Shown piece after piece: positions 53,643-62,635 of a DNA stretch of 64,000 nucleotides. Source of the stretch: Pandoraea sp. PE-S2T-3 (GTDB lineage: Bacteria; Pseudomonadota; Gammaproteobacteria; Burkholderiales; Burkholderiaceae); the NCBI RefSeq assembly GCF_002179965.1, contig NZ_NGUQ01000018.1, positions 186,001 to 250,000 of the forward strand, in the 5' to 3' direction. Below the pieces are notes generated by a model. That model searched no databases, was not told the DNA's origin, and worked only from the letters and a program-made list of their open reading frames with translations. Within the stretch, counting starts at the first letter, position 1; each line of letters starts with the position of its first letter. The position numbers and the translations under genes were made by a program.

Positions 53643-54503
53643 TCAGCGATGCAAATCACCGTAGTCGTCGTGCAGGCGTTCGATACGGGCAAGCCGCTCA
53701 CGCGCGGCGTCGCCCAGTGCAATGCCGAGGCGGGTGCACAGGTGATTGATCAGGCTCATGGCAGCGATGTACGAGTCGAACATGCCGGCGGTGCGGTTCA
53801 CGCAGCGCAGCACGACATCGCTGCGCGCTGGCAGTTCGGTGGCCGTCGGGTCGGTCAGGATCACCACCCGTGCGCCGACGCGGTTGGCATGCTCGACCAT
53901 CGGGCGCAACAACGTCACGCGGCGACGGAAGTCCATCACGATCAGCACGTCGTCGGCGCTCAGGTCGGCGAGGTCTTCCGCCAGATTCAGGCCTGCGCCC
54001 GGCACCAGCAGAACGCCGTCGCGCACCTGCGTCAGCAGGGCCCACATGTACTGCGCCAGCACCCGACCGTTGCGGAAGCCGGCAATCGCGACACGACGGG
54101 CACCCGCAGCAATCTCGACCGCGCGGTCGATATCGCCCGCGTCGATGCGCTCGAAGGTGTGCGCAAGGTTTTGCAGGTCGGCGGCGAGATGGCTGCCCAG
54201 CGCCCCCTCAGGTGCGTTGGTCGAAGGCGCCGGTGCCGCAATGCCCGCCAGCGCGTAGAGCGGCGAGCCGTGGTCGGCGTCGTCGCGCATGCGGGTGCGA
54301 AGGTCGTTGAACGTTTCGTAGCCGAGCCGCCGGAAAAACCGGGCCGCCGATGCCTTCGAGACCTGCGCCATGTCGGCCAACTCGGTTGCGGAATAGGCCG
54401 CGAGCTGGGACAGATGCGCCAGCGTTACGTCGGCCAAGCGCTTCTCGCTCGGCGTGAAATCGTCTTGCAGTTGCAGGATGCGGTCTTGCAGCGTGCCGTT
54501 CAT
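53643..54503 (-). CDS. MurR/RpiR family regulator of the catabolic operon
   Basis: A 286-residue regulator. The N-terminal helix-turn-helix (~10-80; TELADMAQVSKASAARFFRRLGY) is followed by a SIS-like domain (~120-250; VAIAGFRNGRVLAQYMW, DDVLIVMDFRRRVTLLRPMVEHA). It heads the operon and faces the creA gene across a 290-base gap holding two direct repeats. The ATG at 54503 fits the family N-terminus; an upstream in-frame start at 54602 is unlikely. Confidence 0.9.
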   Translation of the reverse strand: MNGTLQDRILQLQDDFTPSEKRLADVTLAHLSQLAAYSATELADMAQVSKASAARFFRRLGYETFNDLRTRMRDDADHGSPLYALAGIAAPAPSTNAPEGALGSHLAADLQNLAHTFERIDAGDIDRAVEIAAGARRVAIAGFRNGRVLAQYMWALLTQVRDGVLLVPGAGLNLAEDLADLSADDVLIVMDFRRRVTLLRPMVEHANRVGARVVILTDPTATELPARSDVVLRCVNRTAGMFDSYIAAMSLINHLCTRLGIALGDAARERLARIERLHDDYGDLHR

Positions 54504-54588
54504 GGTGATGTCCAGTCGCCCGTCCGTTACCGGTGGGCGGAGGTTTGAGGGTTCCGGGAAGTTGCCACAACGCGCCGGTTGCGTCGCG

Positions 54589-54630
54589 TGTTTCAGTGAC
54601 AATGTTTTTTTGGAACCGTTGTTTCAGTAA
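54589..54630. promoter_or_regulatory. Two direct repeats upstream of the RpiR gene
   Basis: TGTTTCAGTGA (54589-54599) and TGTTTCAGTAA (54620-54630) are spaced 31 bases apart, three helical turns, in an otherwise A/T-rich stretch. They are candidate sites for the RpiR regulator. Confidence 0.45.
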
Positions 54631-54793
54631 ACTATGTATACGAAAACAAAGTGTCAAACGAAAAAAATAGATTTTTAGGGACGCCCTGCGCGAGGGTGTC
54701 GCAATCGCGCGATCCGGGACGAGTAGAATCCGCCTGTCGCAGCGTATGGTCGGCAATGGTCCCGGCCGCAGGCGACGCTTAACTGGCACGGGC

Positions 54794-55270
54794 ATGGACA
54801 TGAACATGAAGACAGCAATCGCGCTGGCGCTGACAGTGGCCGCGAGTTGGGCACACGCCGAGAAGATTGGCGACGTGAGCACGGCGTTCAAGTGGGTGGG
54901 ACCGGATCACAAGATCGTGGTCGATGCATACGACGACCCGAAGGTGCGCGGCGTCACGTGCTACGTGTCGCGGGCGAAGACGGGTGGCGTGAAGGGCATG
55001 GTCGGGCTCGCGGAAGACAAGGCCGAGGCCTCGATCGCGTGCCGGCCGGTCGGGCCGATCACGTTTACCGGGCCGTTACCGAAGGAAGAGGAAGTTTTCT
55101 CGGAAAGCCTCTCGCCGCTGTTCAAGAAGCTGCGGATCGTGCGCATGGTCGACAAGGCGCGCAACACGCTGGTCTATCTGACCTACTCCGACAAACTGAT
55201 CGACGGTTCGCCGCAAAACGCCGTCACGGCCGTGCCCGTGGATCGCGCGACGGTCATTCCGACAAAATGA
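54794..55270 (+). CDS. creA: CreA family periplasmic protein
   Basis: A 158-residue protein with a signal peptide (MKTAIALALTVAASWAHA, cut near residue 24) and the CreA core: EKIGDVSTAFKWVGPDHKI, VRGVTCYVSRAKTGGVKG and SIACRPVGPI. Two cysteines may form a disulfide. The function of CreA is not known despite its name. The stop overlaps the start of a GNAT gene (ATGA), so both are co-translated. ATG 54794 or 54800 could be the start; the length from 54794 is the usual one. Confidence 0.9.
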   Translation: MDMNMKTAIALALTVAASWAHAEKIGDVSTAFKWVGPDHKIVVDAYDDPKVRGVTCYVSRAKTGGVKGMVGLAEDKAEASIACRPVGPITFTGPLPKEEEVFSESLSPLFKKLRIVRMVDKARNTLVYLTYSDKLIDGSPQNAVTAVPVDRATVIPTK

Positions 55271-55713
55271 GCCAGCCTTCGACCCTGACCTTCACCGCTA
55301 CCACCCCCGCCGACGCCGACCTTCTGGTCGACATGCGGATTGCCGCAATGCGTGAAAGTCTGGAGCGCATCGGACGCTTCGATCCCGAGCGCGCCAGAGA
55401 CCGCTTTCTCGCCTCATTCGATCCGGCGCTGTGCAAGTTCATCGAGATCGACGGCGTCCGCGTTGGCTTCGTACTCGTGCGCCCAGAGGCAGACCACTGG
55501 CGACTGAATCACCTTTACGTGCTTCCGGAACATCAGGGCAAGGGCATCGGCGCGCGCGTTCTGCAAGACCTGTTCAATCGTGCCGACGCGCAGCGCATGC
55601 CGATTCGTGTGGAGGCGTTGCGCGGCAGTGATTCCAACCGCTTTTACCAGCGGCATGGCTTTGTAAAAACGGAAGAATCGGAATGGGACATCGAGTACGT
55701 GCGTCTGGCATAG
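55267..55713 (+). CDS. GNAT family N-acetyltransferase
   Basis: A 148-residue acetyltransferase. The acetyl-CoA loop is LYVLPEHQGKGIGARVL (~85-101), followed by VEALRGSDSNRFYQRHGFV, the usual C-terminal half of the fold. The acceptor cannot be deduced. Its ATG overlaps the creA stop. Confidence 0.9.
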   Translation: MSQPSTLTFTATTPADADLLVDMRIAAMRESLERIGRFDPERARDRFLASFDPALCKFIEIDGVRVGFVLVRPEADHWRLNHLYVLPEHQGKGIGARVLQDLFNRADAQRMPIRVEALRGSDSNRFYQRHGFVKTEESEWDIEYVRLA

Positions 55714-55752
55714 TCTTGCGACAGGTCATGACTCACCATCACGGGAGCGTAC

Positions 55753-56730
55753 ATGCAACTCGGGATCGACGAAGCCAAAGCACTCGCACGACGCGCCGCC
55801 ATGGCGGCGGGCGCGAGCGCCCCGACCGCCACATCACTTGCCAATGCCACGGTTGCCGCTGAACTCGCGGGCCACGCGTCGGTAGGTTTCGCCCATCTGC
55901 CGGACTATCTCGAAGGCTTTGCTACCGGCCGTATCGCCAGTGCCGCGCAACCCGACATCAGCGCACCAATGCCGACCACCCTGCGTGTCGACGCGAAGAC
56001 CGGCATTGCCCAACTCGGGTTCGATCTGGCGTTTCCCCGACTCGTGGAGAACGCAAAGCAATACGGTGTCGCGCTGTTCCTGCAAGCCAACAGCTATACC
56101 GTGGGCGAATTGAGCTATTACACGCGGCGACTGGCCGAGGCGGGACTCGTCTGTCTGGCAACGTCCAACGGCCCTGCGATGGTGACCACCGAGCAAAGCC
56201 GCCAGCCGGTATTCGGCACCAACCCGTTGTCATTTGCCGCACCGATCGACGGTGGACGCCCGCTCGTCGTCGATCAGGCCTCGAGTGCCACGGCGTTCGT
56301 CAACGTCCGCGAAGCCGCCGCACGCGGCGAGGCCATCCCCGAAGGCTGGGCATTGGACGCCACCGGTGCGCCGACGACGGATGCGCACGACGCGTTGACC
56401 GGCATGCTGCTGGCGTTTGGCGGTGCCCGCGGTGCCAACATCGCGTTGATCGTGGAAGTGCTGTCCGCAGGGCTGACCGGCGCGAACTGGTCGCTGGATG
56501 CCCCGTCGTTCCAACAGGGCGACGCATCACCGGGAGCCGGGTTGTTCATCGTCGCTATCGATCCGGCCGCGCTCGCGCCCGACTTGCCCGCGCGGCTGGC
56601 TGCGCACGCCGAACGCCTGTCCGCCAAGGGCATCTATCTTGCAGGGCGTAGCGCACCGCCGGATCACGTCACCATCTCGCCTTCGGTGCTTGCCGATATC
56701 GAACGCTTCGGCCGAGCCGCTAGGGCATAG
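55753..56730 (+). CDS. Malate/L-lactate dehydrogenase family (Ldh_2) oxidoreductase
   Basis: A 325-residue NAD(P)-dependent oxidoreductase of the type II malate/L-lactate/ureidoglycolate/Delta1-piperideine-2-carboxylate reductase family. Markers are an N-terminal helical segment, GHASVGFAHLPDYLEGF, FLQANSYTVGELSYYTRRL, VFGTNPLSFAAP and VDQASSATAFVNV. Related enzymes reduce cyclic imines of D-amino-acid catabolism or 2-oxo acids; the substrate is open. GGGAG precedes ATG 55753. It is 39 bases after the GNAT gene and could share its transcript. Confidence 0.87.
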   Translation: MQLGIDEAKALARRAAMAAGASAPTATSLANATVAAELAGHASVGFAHLPDYLEGFATGRIASAAQPDISAPMPTTLRVDAKTGIAQLGFDLAFPRLVENAKQYGVALFLQANSYTVGELSYYTRRLAEAGLVCLATSNGPAMVTTEQSRQPVFGTNPLSFAAPIDGGRPLVVDQASSATAFVNVREAAARGEAIPEGWALDATGAPTTDAHDALTGMLLAFGGARGANIALIVEVLSAGLTGANWSLDAPSFQQGDASPGAGLFIVAIDPAALAPDLPARLAAHAERLSAKGIYLAGRSAPPDHVTISPSVLADIERFGRAARA

Positions 56731-56744
56731 GATCGTCAGGCGAT

Positions 56745-56936
56745 CTAAAAAATGCCGAAGTCGTCATTGCTATCGGGAATCGCACACAGCAATTCCTCAA
56801 GCCCCTGCCATCGCAGTCCTTTGGCAATGCCTTCGAGAAGTCGGTAAGCGGTCGGCACCGAGGTCCGGCGTCGGCCTTCAGCGCGGGACTTCACCACGTA
56901 CAGGCGCGTGGCGCATGTCATTGGGCAATATTGCAT
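56745..56936 (-). CDS. Possible small hypothetical protein
   Basis: A 63-residue frame with AAGGG nine bases before its ATG and a balanced composition (TAYRLLEGIAKGLRWQGLEELL could form one amphipathic helix). No family recognised. It is convergent with the Ldh-family gene and could equally be non-coding. Confidence 0.3.
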   Translation of the reverse strand: MQYCPMTCATRLYVVKSRAEGRRRTSVPTAYRLLEGIAKGLRWQGLEELLCAIPDSNDDFGIF

Positions 56937-56964
56937 TTGATATCCCTTAAAGGACGCGACGAGG

Positions 56965-57858
56965 CTAACGCGCGTTGAAAGCCGACATCAACGCCGCCAA
57001 CACATCGCGCAACTCGGTCGTGCCGAAGCGTCGCTCGCTACCGGCTTCAACATCGATTCTTCCGGCGTTCTGCGCGTCGAACGTATTCATCACGAGATTC
57101 GCGAGGTTCGTGTTCAGCCCTGCGCGTGCCAACACATTCGCCCACTCGCTGCGCGGCAACGCGAAGGCCGCGACGTCGCGCCCGCTGAGTTCGCTCAGTG
57201 TTCGCGCGACGTCCTCGGCGTGGTAACGACGCGGCCCCTCGACACTGACGACACGAGCGTCATGGCCATCATGGCCATCGAGCAAAAGCTGCGCGGCGAC
57301 AACGCCGACATCCTTCGCAGCAACGGTCGGAAACGGCCGGTCGACAGGATGATGAAAGCTCGGCAGGCGCCCGGCGGACAACGCAACGAGCAACGTGCGC
57401 GCCCAGTTATGCATGTGCTCTGCCGAGCGCAGCAACGTGAGACGAGGCGCCACTTCCCGATACGCCGTCTCAAGCTCGCGAAACAGCATCGTGATCCCCG
57501 AGTCCGCATCGAGTTCTGCGCCATAGTCCGACAGCGCGAGTACATGCAGATGCGGGTACTCGCGCAATGTGCGCGCCGTCGTGCGAATCGTGTTGCGCAT
57601 CGCGGCTTCAGGGTCCGCCTCACCGTGCGCCACCGGACACAGCAGTTGCACCGCAAGCGCGCCCTCAAGCGCGCGATGCAACGACGCTTCGTCATCGAGG
57701 TCGGCGGCCACCACCTCGCACCCCATGCGTTTGAATGCCTCGCGTTGCGCCGGATCTCTCACGACAGCACGCACGGCGTGGGCCGCCTGTCCGGCGTTCA
57801 ACAGCGCCGCCACTGTCGAACGGCCGACGTTTCCTGATGCGCCAAAGATCACGTACAT
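56965..57858 (-). CDS. NmrA-like NAD(P)-binding protein
   Basis: A 297-residue short-chain-dehydrogenase-like protein. The N-terminal YVIFGASGNVGRSTVAALL is a Rossmann nucleotide-binding motif of the NmrA/SDR-a type. AVVRDPAQREAFKRMGCEVVAADLDD gives the second strand and acidic switch. The catalytic YxxxK of classical SDRs is not evident, as usual for NmrA proteins, which act as redox sensors or atypical reductases. GAGGAG precedes ATG 57858. It is divergent from an AraC regulator, which may control it. Confidence 0.87.
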   Translation of the reverse strand: MYVIFGASGNVGRSTVAALLNAGQAAHAVRAVVRDPAQREAFKRMGCEVVAADLDDEASLHRALEGALAVQLLCPVAHGEADPEAAMRNTIRTTARTLREYPHLHVLALSDYGAELDADSGITMLFRELETAYREVAPRLTLLRSAEHMHNWARTLLVALSAGRLPSFHHPVDRPFPTVAAKDVGVVAAQLLLDGHDGHDARVVSVEGPRRYHAEDVARTLSELSGRDVAAFALPRSEWANVLARAGLNTNLANLVMNTFDAQNAGRIDVEAGSERRFGTTELRDVLAALMSAFNAR

Positions 57859-58049
57859 AGTGCCTCGCTCCTCATTCATGGATCTTGAGTCTACGAAGCC
57901 TCAAGCCAGAAAACTCGCACAGACGGATGTTTCCGAACACATTCGGATGACAACGTGAGCCCTCCATCGACGTGCGTCATGTCGCCACCAGCACGCCGCC
58001 TGAAATTGCAGGAGAATGCGACATCACGTCGTCCCATGGAAGGCATGCA

Positions 58050-58979
58050 ATGACTGCAACTCGTGCAACTCACACTGTGTTGGCGCCGCACTCCGGCCAG
58101 CGAAAAAGCCTGCTGTCGAGCGCGTCGCTCGGGTGGTCGGGGTTTGGTGCGGACCTGTTCGGCGTCGCGGCAGGCGCGCACCGCATTCCCGGCATCGCGC
58201 ATCACCGTGTCGGCGTGCACGTTGGGCGCCCCGTCAAGGCAGTGTGTCGATGCGAAGGCCCGCCCACGGCGCGCATTCAGTCCCACGGCGACACCGACGT
58301 GATTCCCGCCGGCATGCCGGGCGAATGGTCCGACGACAACGACTGCACGATCCTCACCGTCTGGTTCGCCGACGATTTTGTGCGGAACACTTACGACCAG
58401 CTCGGCCTCACGGCTTCCGAGGCGCAGATTCGGCCGCAGTTCCAGTGGCGCGACACACGCTTTCAGCAGATGGCGTGGGCGATGCGCGCCGAACTCGAAG
58501 CCAAAGACGCCTCCGATCCGCTCTACGCCGAAAGCCTGTGCACGGCGATGCTCGTGCGTCTGGCGGGGGCTGGGGTGGCCGACCGTCAGCAAGATCGCAA
58601 AACGCGCACACTCTCCGCTCGCGCCGCCTCGCGCGTCATCGACTATGTCGAAGCGCATCTCGACGAGCGCCTTTCATTGACAGAACTGGGCGCACTCGTC
58701 GACCTGAGCGTGCCGCATTTCAAAGTGCTGTTTCGCGAAACGATGGGCGTGCCCGTCCACCGCTATGTCGTGCAACGCCGCCTCGAACGGGCTAAGGCGC
58801 TGCTGATTGAAGGCCGGCTGAGCGTGAGTCAAATCGCGCTCGAAGCCGGCTTCTCTCATCAGAGCCATATGGCGACGTGGATGAAGCGGGAGCTTGGCGC
58901 TACGCCGCGCGATATCGCAGCGAGCGCCGCCACCTCACGCACGTCGTCCTTGCGAAGCGCGATCCAGCCAGCCGACTAG
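58050..58979 (+). CDS. AraC family transcriptional regulator
   Basis: A 309-residue regulator. The N-terminal ligand-binding part includes FGVAAGAHRIPGIAHHRVGV and HGDTDVIPAGMPGEWSDD. The C-terminal double helix-turn-helix (~195-295) contains LSLTELGALVDLSVPHFKVLFRE and LSVSQIALEAGFSHQSHMATW. The 3' end overlaps the converging MFS gene by 45 bases. Its likely target is the divergent NmrA-like gene across a 191-base gap. GGAAGG lies before ATG 58050. Confidence 0.9.
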   Translation: MTATRATHTVLAPHSGQRKSLLSSASLGWSGFGADLFGVAAGAHRIPGIAHHRVGVHVGRPVKAVCRCEGPPTARIQSHGDTDVIPAGMPGEWSDDNDCTILTVWFADDFVRNTYDQLGLTASEAQIRPQFQWRDTRFQQMAWAMRAELEAKDASDPLYAESLCTAMLVRLAGAGVADRQQDRKTRTLSARAASRVIDYVEAHLDERLSLTELGALVDLSVPHFKVLFRETMGVPVHRYVVQRRLERAKALLIEGRLSVSQIALEAGFSHQSHMATWMKRELGATPRDIAASAATSRTSSLRSAIQPAD

Positions 58980-60239
58980 CAACAGCGCGACGGCAAACAC
59001 GAGCGCAACGATGCACACGCCGCTCCATCCGGCCCATGCCCACGCGGCCCCAGAGAGTGCCGCACCGATCGCGCCGCCGACAAAGAAGATGCCGACGAAG
59101 AGCGCGTTCAACCGCCCACGCGCCGCAGGGTTAAGCAGGTTGACCGCGCGGCGTCCCAACGTCTGGTCGGTGATCACGCCCGCGTCGAGCGCTGCCGCCC
59201 CGGCGACCAGCATCGCCAACGCCAGCACGGGATGTGCCACCGGCGAGAAACCGCCCCATCCTGCGCCCGCGGCGCCGAGCATGAGTACGGCGGCAATCAT
59301 CACGATGTGCGAAACGATCTGCGTCGCATGCCCTGCGCCACGGTCGCCGAGATACCCGGCAAGCGGCGTCACAATCGCCCCCGAGGCCCCCGCCAGTGCG
59401 AACACGGCGATACCCTGCATGCCGAGGGAGAACGGGGGCTGCGCGAGTCGCAATGCGATGGCCGTCCAGAACGCGCTGAACGCCCCCAGCGCGAGCGCCG
59501 CCTGCAAGGAGCGACGTTGCAATACAGGTTCAGTCCGCAATAGCGTCCAAAGCGAGCGGAGCAATGCCGGATAGCTCGCGCCGGTGTGCGGCGCGTGATT
59601 CGGCAACCGGAGGTACAGCACGACCGCGAGCAACGCGTCGGCGGCCGCCTCGATACCGAAGAACACACGCCACCCGAACGTGCCCGTAATCAGACTCGCC
59701 AGTGGACGCGACAACAAAATCCCGAGCATCAACCCGCTCATCACGTTGCCAATGGCCTGACCGCGCCGCTGCTCGGGCGCCATCGATGCCGCCATCGGCA
59801 CCAGCATCTGTATCACGCTCGACGTCGCACCCGCGAGAAACACCGACGCCAGAAACACCCACCCCGAATGGGCCAGTGCAGACAGCGCCAGAAACGCCGC
59901 GCAGCACGTCAGCGTCACCACGATCAGGCGGCGATTCTCAAGCAAATCGCAGAGCGGCACGAGCAACAGCAGCCCTGCCGCATAGCCAAGCTGCGGCAAC
60001 ATCGCGATCAAGCCCGACAACCCTGCCGGTAAATTCAGCGCATGGCTCACCGGGCCTGTCAGCGGCTGCGCGGCGGACAAATTCAGGATGATGATGCCGA
60101 CCGCTGCCGCGAAGAAAAGCGTCATTTGGCGGCTAAGTCCGACACCCGAGGGGGCGGCCGAGGGCGGTGGCGACACGGTTGACGGTAGCGGCGATGCCGT
60201 AGCGAAGTCGCGTGTACAGACGGAGGGGGGCTGAGTCAT
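58935..60239 (-). CDS. MFS transporter, DHA1-like (12 TM)
   Basis: A 434-residue transporter with 12 hydrophobic segments after a soluble Ser/Pro-rich N-terminus of about 35 residues. LPQLGYAAGLLLLVPLCDLLENRRLI is the MFS motif A region. It is of the drug/sugar exporter type; substrate unknown. AGGAATCG precedes ATG 60239. It is divergent from a LysR gene (92-base gap), which probably regulates it, and its 3' end overlaps the AraC gene tail. Confidence 0.88.
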   Translation of the reverse strand: MTQPPSVCTRDFATASPLPSTVSPPPSAAPSGVGLSRQMTLFFAAAVGIIILNLSAAQPLTGPVSHALNLPAGLSGLIAMLPQLGYAAGLLLLVPLCDLLENRRLIVVTLTCCAAFLALSALAHSGWVFLASVFLAGATSSVIQMLVPMAASMAPEQRRGQAIGNVMSGLMLGILLSRPLASLITGTFGWRVFFGIEAAADALLAVVLYLRLPNHAPHTGASYPALLRSLWTLLRTEPVLQRRSLQAALALGAFSAFWTAIALRLAQPPFSLGMQGIAVFALAGASGAIVTPLAGYLGDRGAGHATQIVSHIVMIAAVLMLGAAGAGWGGFSPVAHPVLALAMLVAGAAALDAGVITDQTLGRRAVNLLNPAARGRLNALFVGIFFVGGAIGAALSGAAWAWAGWSGVCIVALVFAVALLLVGWLDRASQGRRA

Positions 60240-60331
60240 TTGGCGATTCCTGTGAGTCGGTCCGCCGATTGTAGGAACGCCAACGTTATGCCACAATTGA
60301 ATTATGTTTATATTGATTATGCGAGTTTGTT

Positions 60332-61252
60332 TTGAACACACATGACTTGCAGGCCTTCGTCGCGGTGGTCGAAAGCGAATCGATGGTGCGGGCGTCGGAG
60401 AAGCTCTTTCTGACGCAGCCGGGTTTGACGCGTCGCGTCCAAAACCTCGAAAAGATGCTCGGCATCGAACTGCTCGACCGTCAGAGCAAACCGCTCAAGC
60501 CCACCGCCGCAGGCGAAGAGGTCTATCGGCTGGCGCGCACCGTATTGCGTGCCGTCGACGACCTGATGGCCGTGGCGTCCACCGATCGCGAGCCGACCGG
60601 TGAGTTCAATATCGGCGTACCGCCGTTTCTGTCCGAACTGGCGCTGGAGCAACCGATCGATCGGCTGCGCAGTGCCTTCCCAAAGCTGACACTTCGCGTG
60701 ACGGCGGGCTGGTCGCCGGGCCTGTTGCAGAGCGTCGAGCGCGGCAAGCTGGACGCGGCTATCGTGCTGCTGCCCGAGCGTGCGGTGATGCCGGAAGGCC
60801 TGACGACGACGCTGCTCGCGCACAAACCTACGGTCGTGGTCGCGCCCCGCGCATTCGGTCTTGCCGATAAATCCGCGACGCTCGCCGAATTGGCAGGGCA
60901 TCCATGGGTGCTCAATCAGGATGGCTGCGGCATGCGCTCGGCGCTCAGCCGTGCGATGTCGACTGCGGGGTTGCCCTTCAATGTGGCGGTCGAAGCCTTC
61001 GGTTCCGAATTGCAGTTGTCGCTGGTCGCGCGTGGTCTCGGCGTCGGCCTCGCCGCGCCGGAAGTACTCGCACGCAGCCCCTATGCCGACACGCTCGAAG
61101 TCATCGATGTACCGGAATTCAAAAGTGGACTGAACGTGTGGCTGGTACATGGCACGTTGCCGACCCGCCTCGTCCGCCCCGTCGCGCTGATACAGGATGC
61201 GCTGATCGCCGAGTTGGAAAAAGACGCCATCCAGAGAGTCAAAAAATCATGA
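60332..61252 (+). CDS. LysR family transcriptional regulator
   Basis: A 306-residue regulator with the usual N-terminal helix-turn-helix (~10-60; SMVRASEKLFLTQPGLTRRVQNLEK) and a LysR substrate-binding domain (GEFNIGVPPFLSELALEQPI). It starts with TTG 60332; the family start pattern NTHDLQAFVAVVE supports this over later ATGs. The stop overlaps the start of the glycosyltransferase gene (ATGA). It likely controls the divergent MFS gene and its own operon. Confidence 0.88.
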   Translation: MNTHDLQAFVAVVESESMVRASEKLFLTQPGLTRRVQNLEKMLGIELLDRQSKPLKPTAAGEEVYRLARTVLRAVDDLMAVASTDREPTGEFNIGVPPFLSELALEQPIDRLRSAFPKLTLRVTAGWSPGLLQSVERGKLDAAIVLLPERAVMPEGLTTTLLAHKPTVVVAPRAFGLADKSATLAELAGHPWVLNQDGCGMRSALSRAMSTAGLPFNVAVEAFGSELQLSLVARGLGVGLAAPEVLARSPYADTLEVIDVPEFKSGLNVWLVHGTLPTRLVRPVALIQDALIAELEKDAIQRVKKS

Positions 61253-62481
61253 GATTCGTCGTCGCAACGTACGGAACGGAAGGTGACACGCGCCCGCTGG
61301 CCATGCTGTGCCGGGCGTTGATGGACGCCGGTCACGAGGCCCGCCTGCTCGCCGACCACGCCACGCTCGACTTCCCGGCCAAGCTGGGAGTGCCTACCGT
61401 TGCGCTGGCCGGTGACATCAAAGGCACGCTCCGGCCTGAGCTTGCGATTGCCAACGTGGTGGCTACCCAGCGCGGCTTCTCCAGCATGGCGAGCGCACTG
61501 GCCCACATCGCCAATACGCACGCGCAGGCATGGCTGGAAACCATCGTCCGGGAAGGCGAAGGCTGTGACGCCGTCATCGTGTCGGGACTGGCCGCGTTTG
61601 TCGGACTCTCCGCAGCGGAGCATCTCGGCATCAAGGCCATCGGCACTGGCCTCATTCCGATCTCGCCCACGGCGGCATTCGCCTCGCCCTTCTTCCCGCC
61701 GAAATGGGTCCCGTCGTTCCTGAACCGAGCCAGTCAGAGCTTCGTGAATCAGATGCTCTGGCGGGCCTTCCGAAAGCAGACCAATGCCGCTCGCGCTGCC
61801 GTGTGCGGACTGCCGCCGAGGCAGGCGTTGTGGACGCAGCACCCGATGCTGTACGGCATCTCGCCCAGCCTCGTCCCACGTCCCACTGACTGGCCGGAAA
61901 ACGCACAAATCTGCGGGCAATGGGTGTCGCCCTCCGCCGAATGGGTGGCCCCGCAGGCACTGACCGATTTCCTTGCGGCAGGCGAAGCGCCGATCTATGT
62001 CGGCTTCGGCAGCATGACGGGGTTCGACACCGAAAAACTGCTCGCAGAAACGGTCACCGCCGTGGCCGGTCGCAGAGCGCTGTTCTACCCGGGCTGGAGC
62101 GGTGCGAATACCTCTGGACTGCCATCTAATTTTCACGTGCTTGGCGACACGCCACACGACTGGCTGTTCCCGAAAACATCGCTCGTCATCCACCATGGCG
62201 GCGCCGGAACGTCACATTCGGCGACAGGTGCCGGTGTGCCCTCGGTGGTCGTGCCATTCGCTGGTGACCAGTGGTTCTGGGCCGATCGGTTGCGGCGTGC
62301 AGGCGTGGCGGATGAAGCCTTGAGCGGGCGGTCACTACGGGCCGCATCGCTGGCCAAGCGCCTCGAATTCGCTGAGCGCGCAACGACAAAGTCACGTGCG
62401 CAGGCACTGGGCGAACAGATGCGCTCGGAAGCCGGTTTGCGCAACGCGATCAACGCCATCGAGCGGCTGATGACGGCGTGA
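61249..62481 (+). CDS. UGT/MGT-type glycosyltransferase (GT1 family)
   Basis: A 410-residue GT-B enzyme. The N-terminal FVVATYGTEGDTRPLAML is the acceptor-domain start with the family GD. The C-terminal donor motif HHGGAGTSHSATGAGVPSVV (~310-330), with FAGDQWFWADRL after it, is typical of macrolide- or sterol-type glycosyltransferases using UDP- or TDP-sugars. The acceptor is unknown, perhaps a lipid or a xenobiotic. It is translationally coupled to the LysR gene, an unusual pairing. Confidence 0.88.
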   Translation: MRFVVATYGTEGDTRPLAMLCRALMDAGHEARLLADHATLDFPAKLGVPTVALAGDIKGTLRPELAIANVVATQRGFSSMASALAHIANTHAQAWLETIVREGEGCDAVIVSGLAAFVGLSAAEHLGIKAIGTGLIPISPTAAFASPFFPPKWVPSFLNRASQSFVNQMLWRAFRKQTNAARAAVCGLPPRQALWTQHPMLYGISPSLVPRPTDWPENAQICGQWVSPSAEWVAPQALTDFLAAGEAPIYVGFGSMTGFDTEKLLAETVTAVAGRRALFYPGWSGANTSGLPSNFHVLGDTPHDWLFPKTSLVIHHGGAGTSHSATGAGVPSVVVPFAGDQWFWADRLRRAGVADEALSGRSLRAASLAKRLEFAERATTKSRAQALGEQMRSEAGLRNAINAIERLMTA

Positions 62482-62566
62482 TACTGACGGCTCACCACAC
62501 GCCATCCGCCCATTTCTGGCACTCAGTCCACGCACTTTAGTAGCCATTTGCGTTATAGTTTCACGT

Positions 62567-62612
62567 TGAGGACGACCTCAGCCTGCTGGCAAAACAATCC
62601 GGGACGGCCCGG
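62567..62612 (+). ncRNA. Guanidine-II (mini-ykkC) riboswitch
   Basis: Two hairpins carry the diagnostic tetraloops: TGAGG-ACGA-CCTCA (62567-62580) and CCGGG-ACGG-CCCGG (62599-62612), joined by an 18-base linker. This is the mini-ykkC pattern, two ACGR loops on short GC stems, that binds guanidinium. It lies 23 bases before an SMR exporter gene whose family exports guanidinium. A TATAGT-like -10 box is at ~62554. Guanidine binding would expose the ribosome site AGGAG near 62625. Confidence 0.9.
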
Positions 62613-62635
62613 CTCTACCGAAATAGGAGAGCCAT

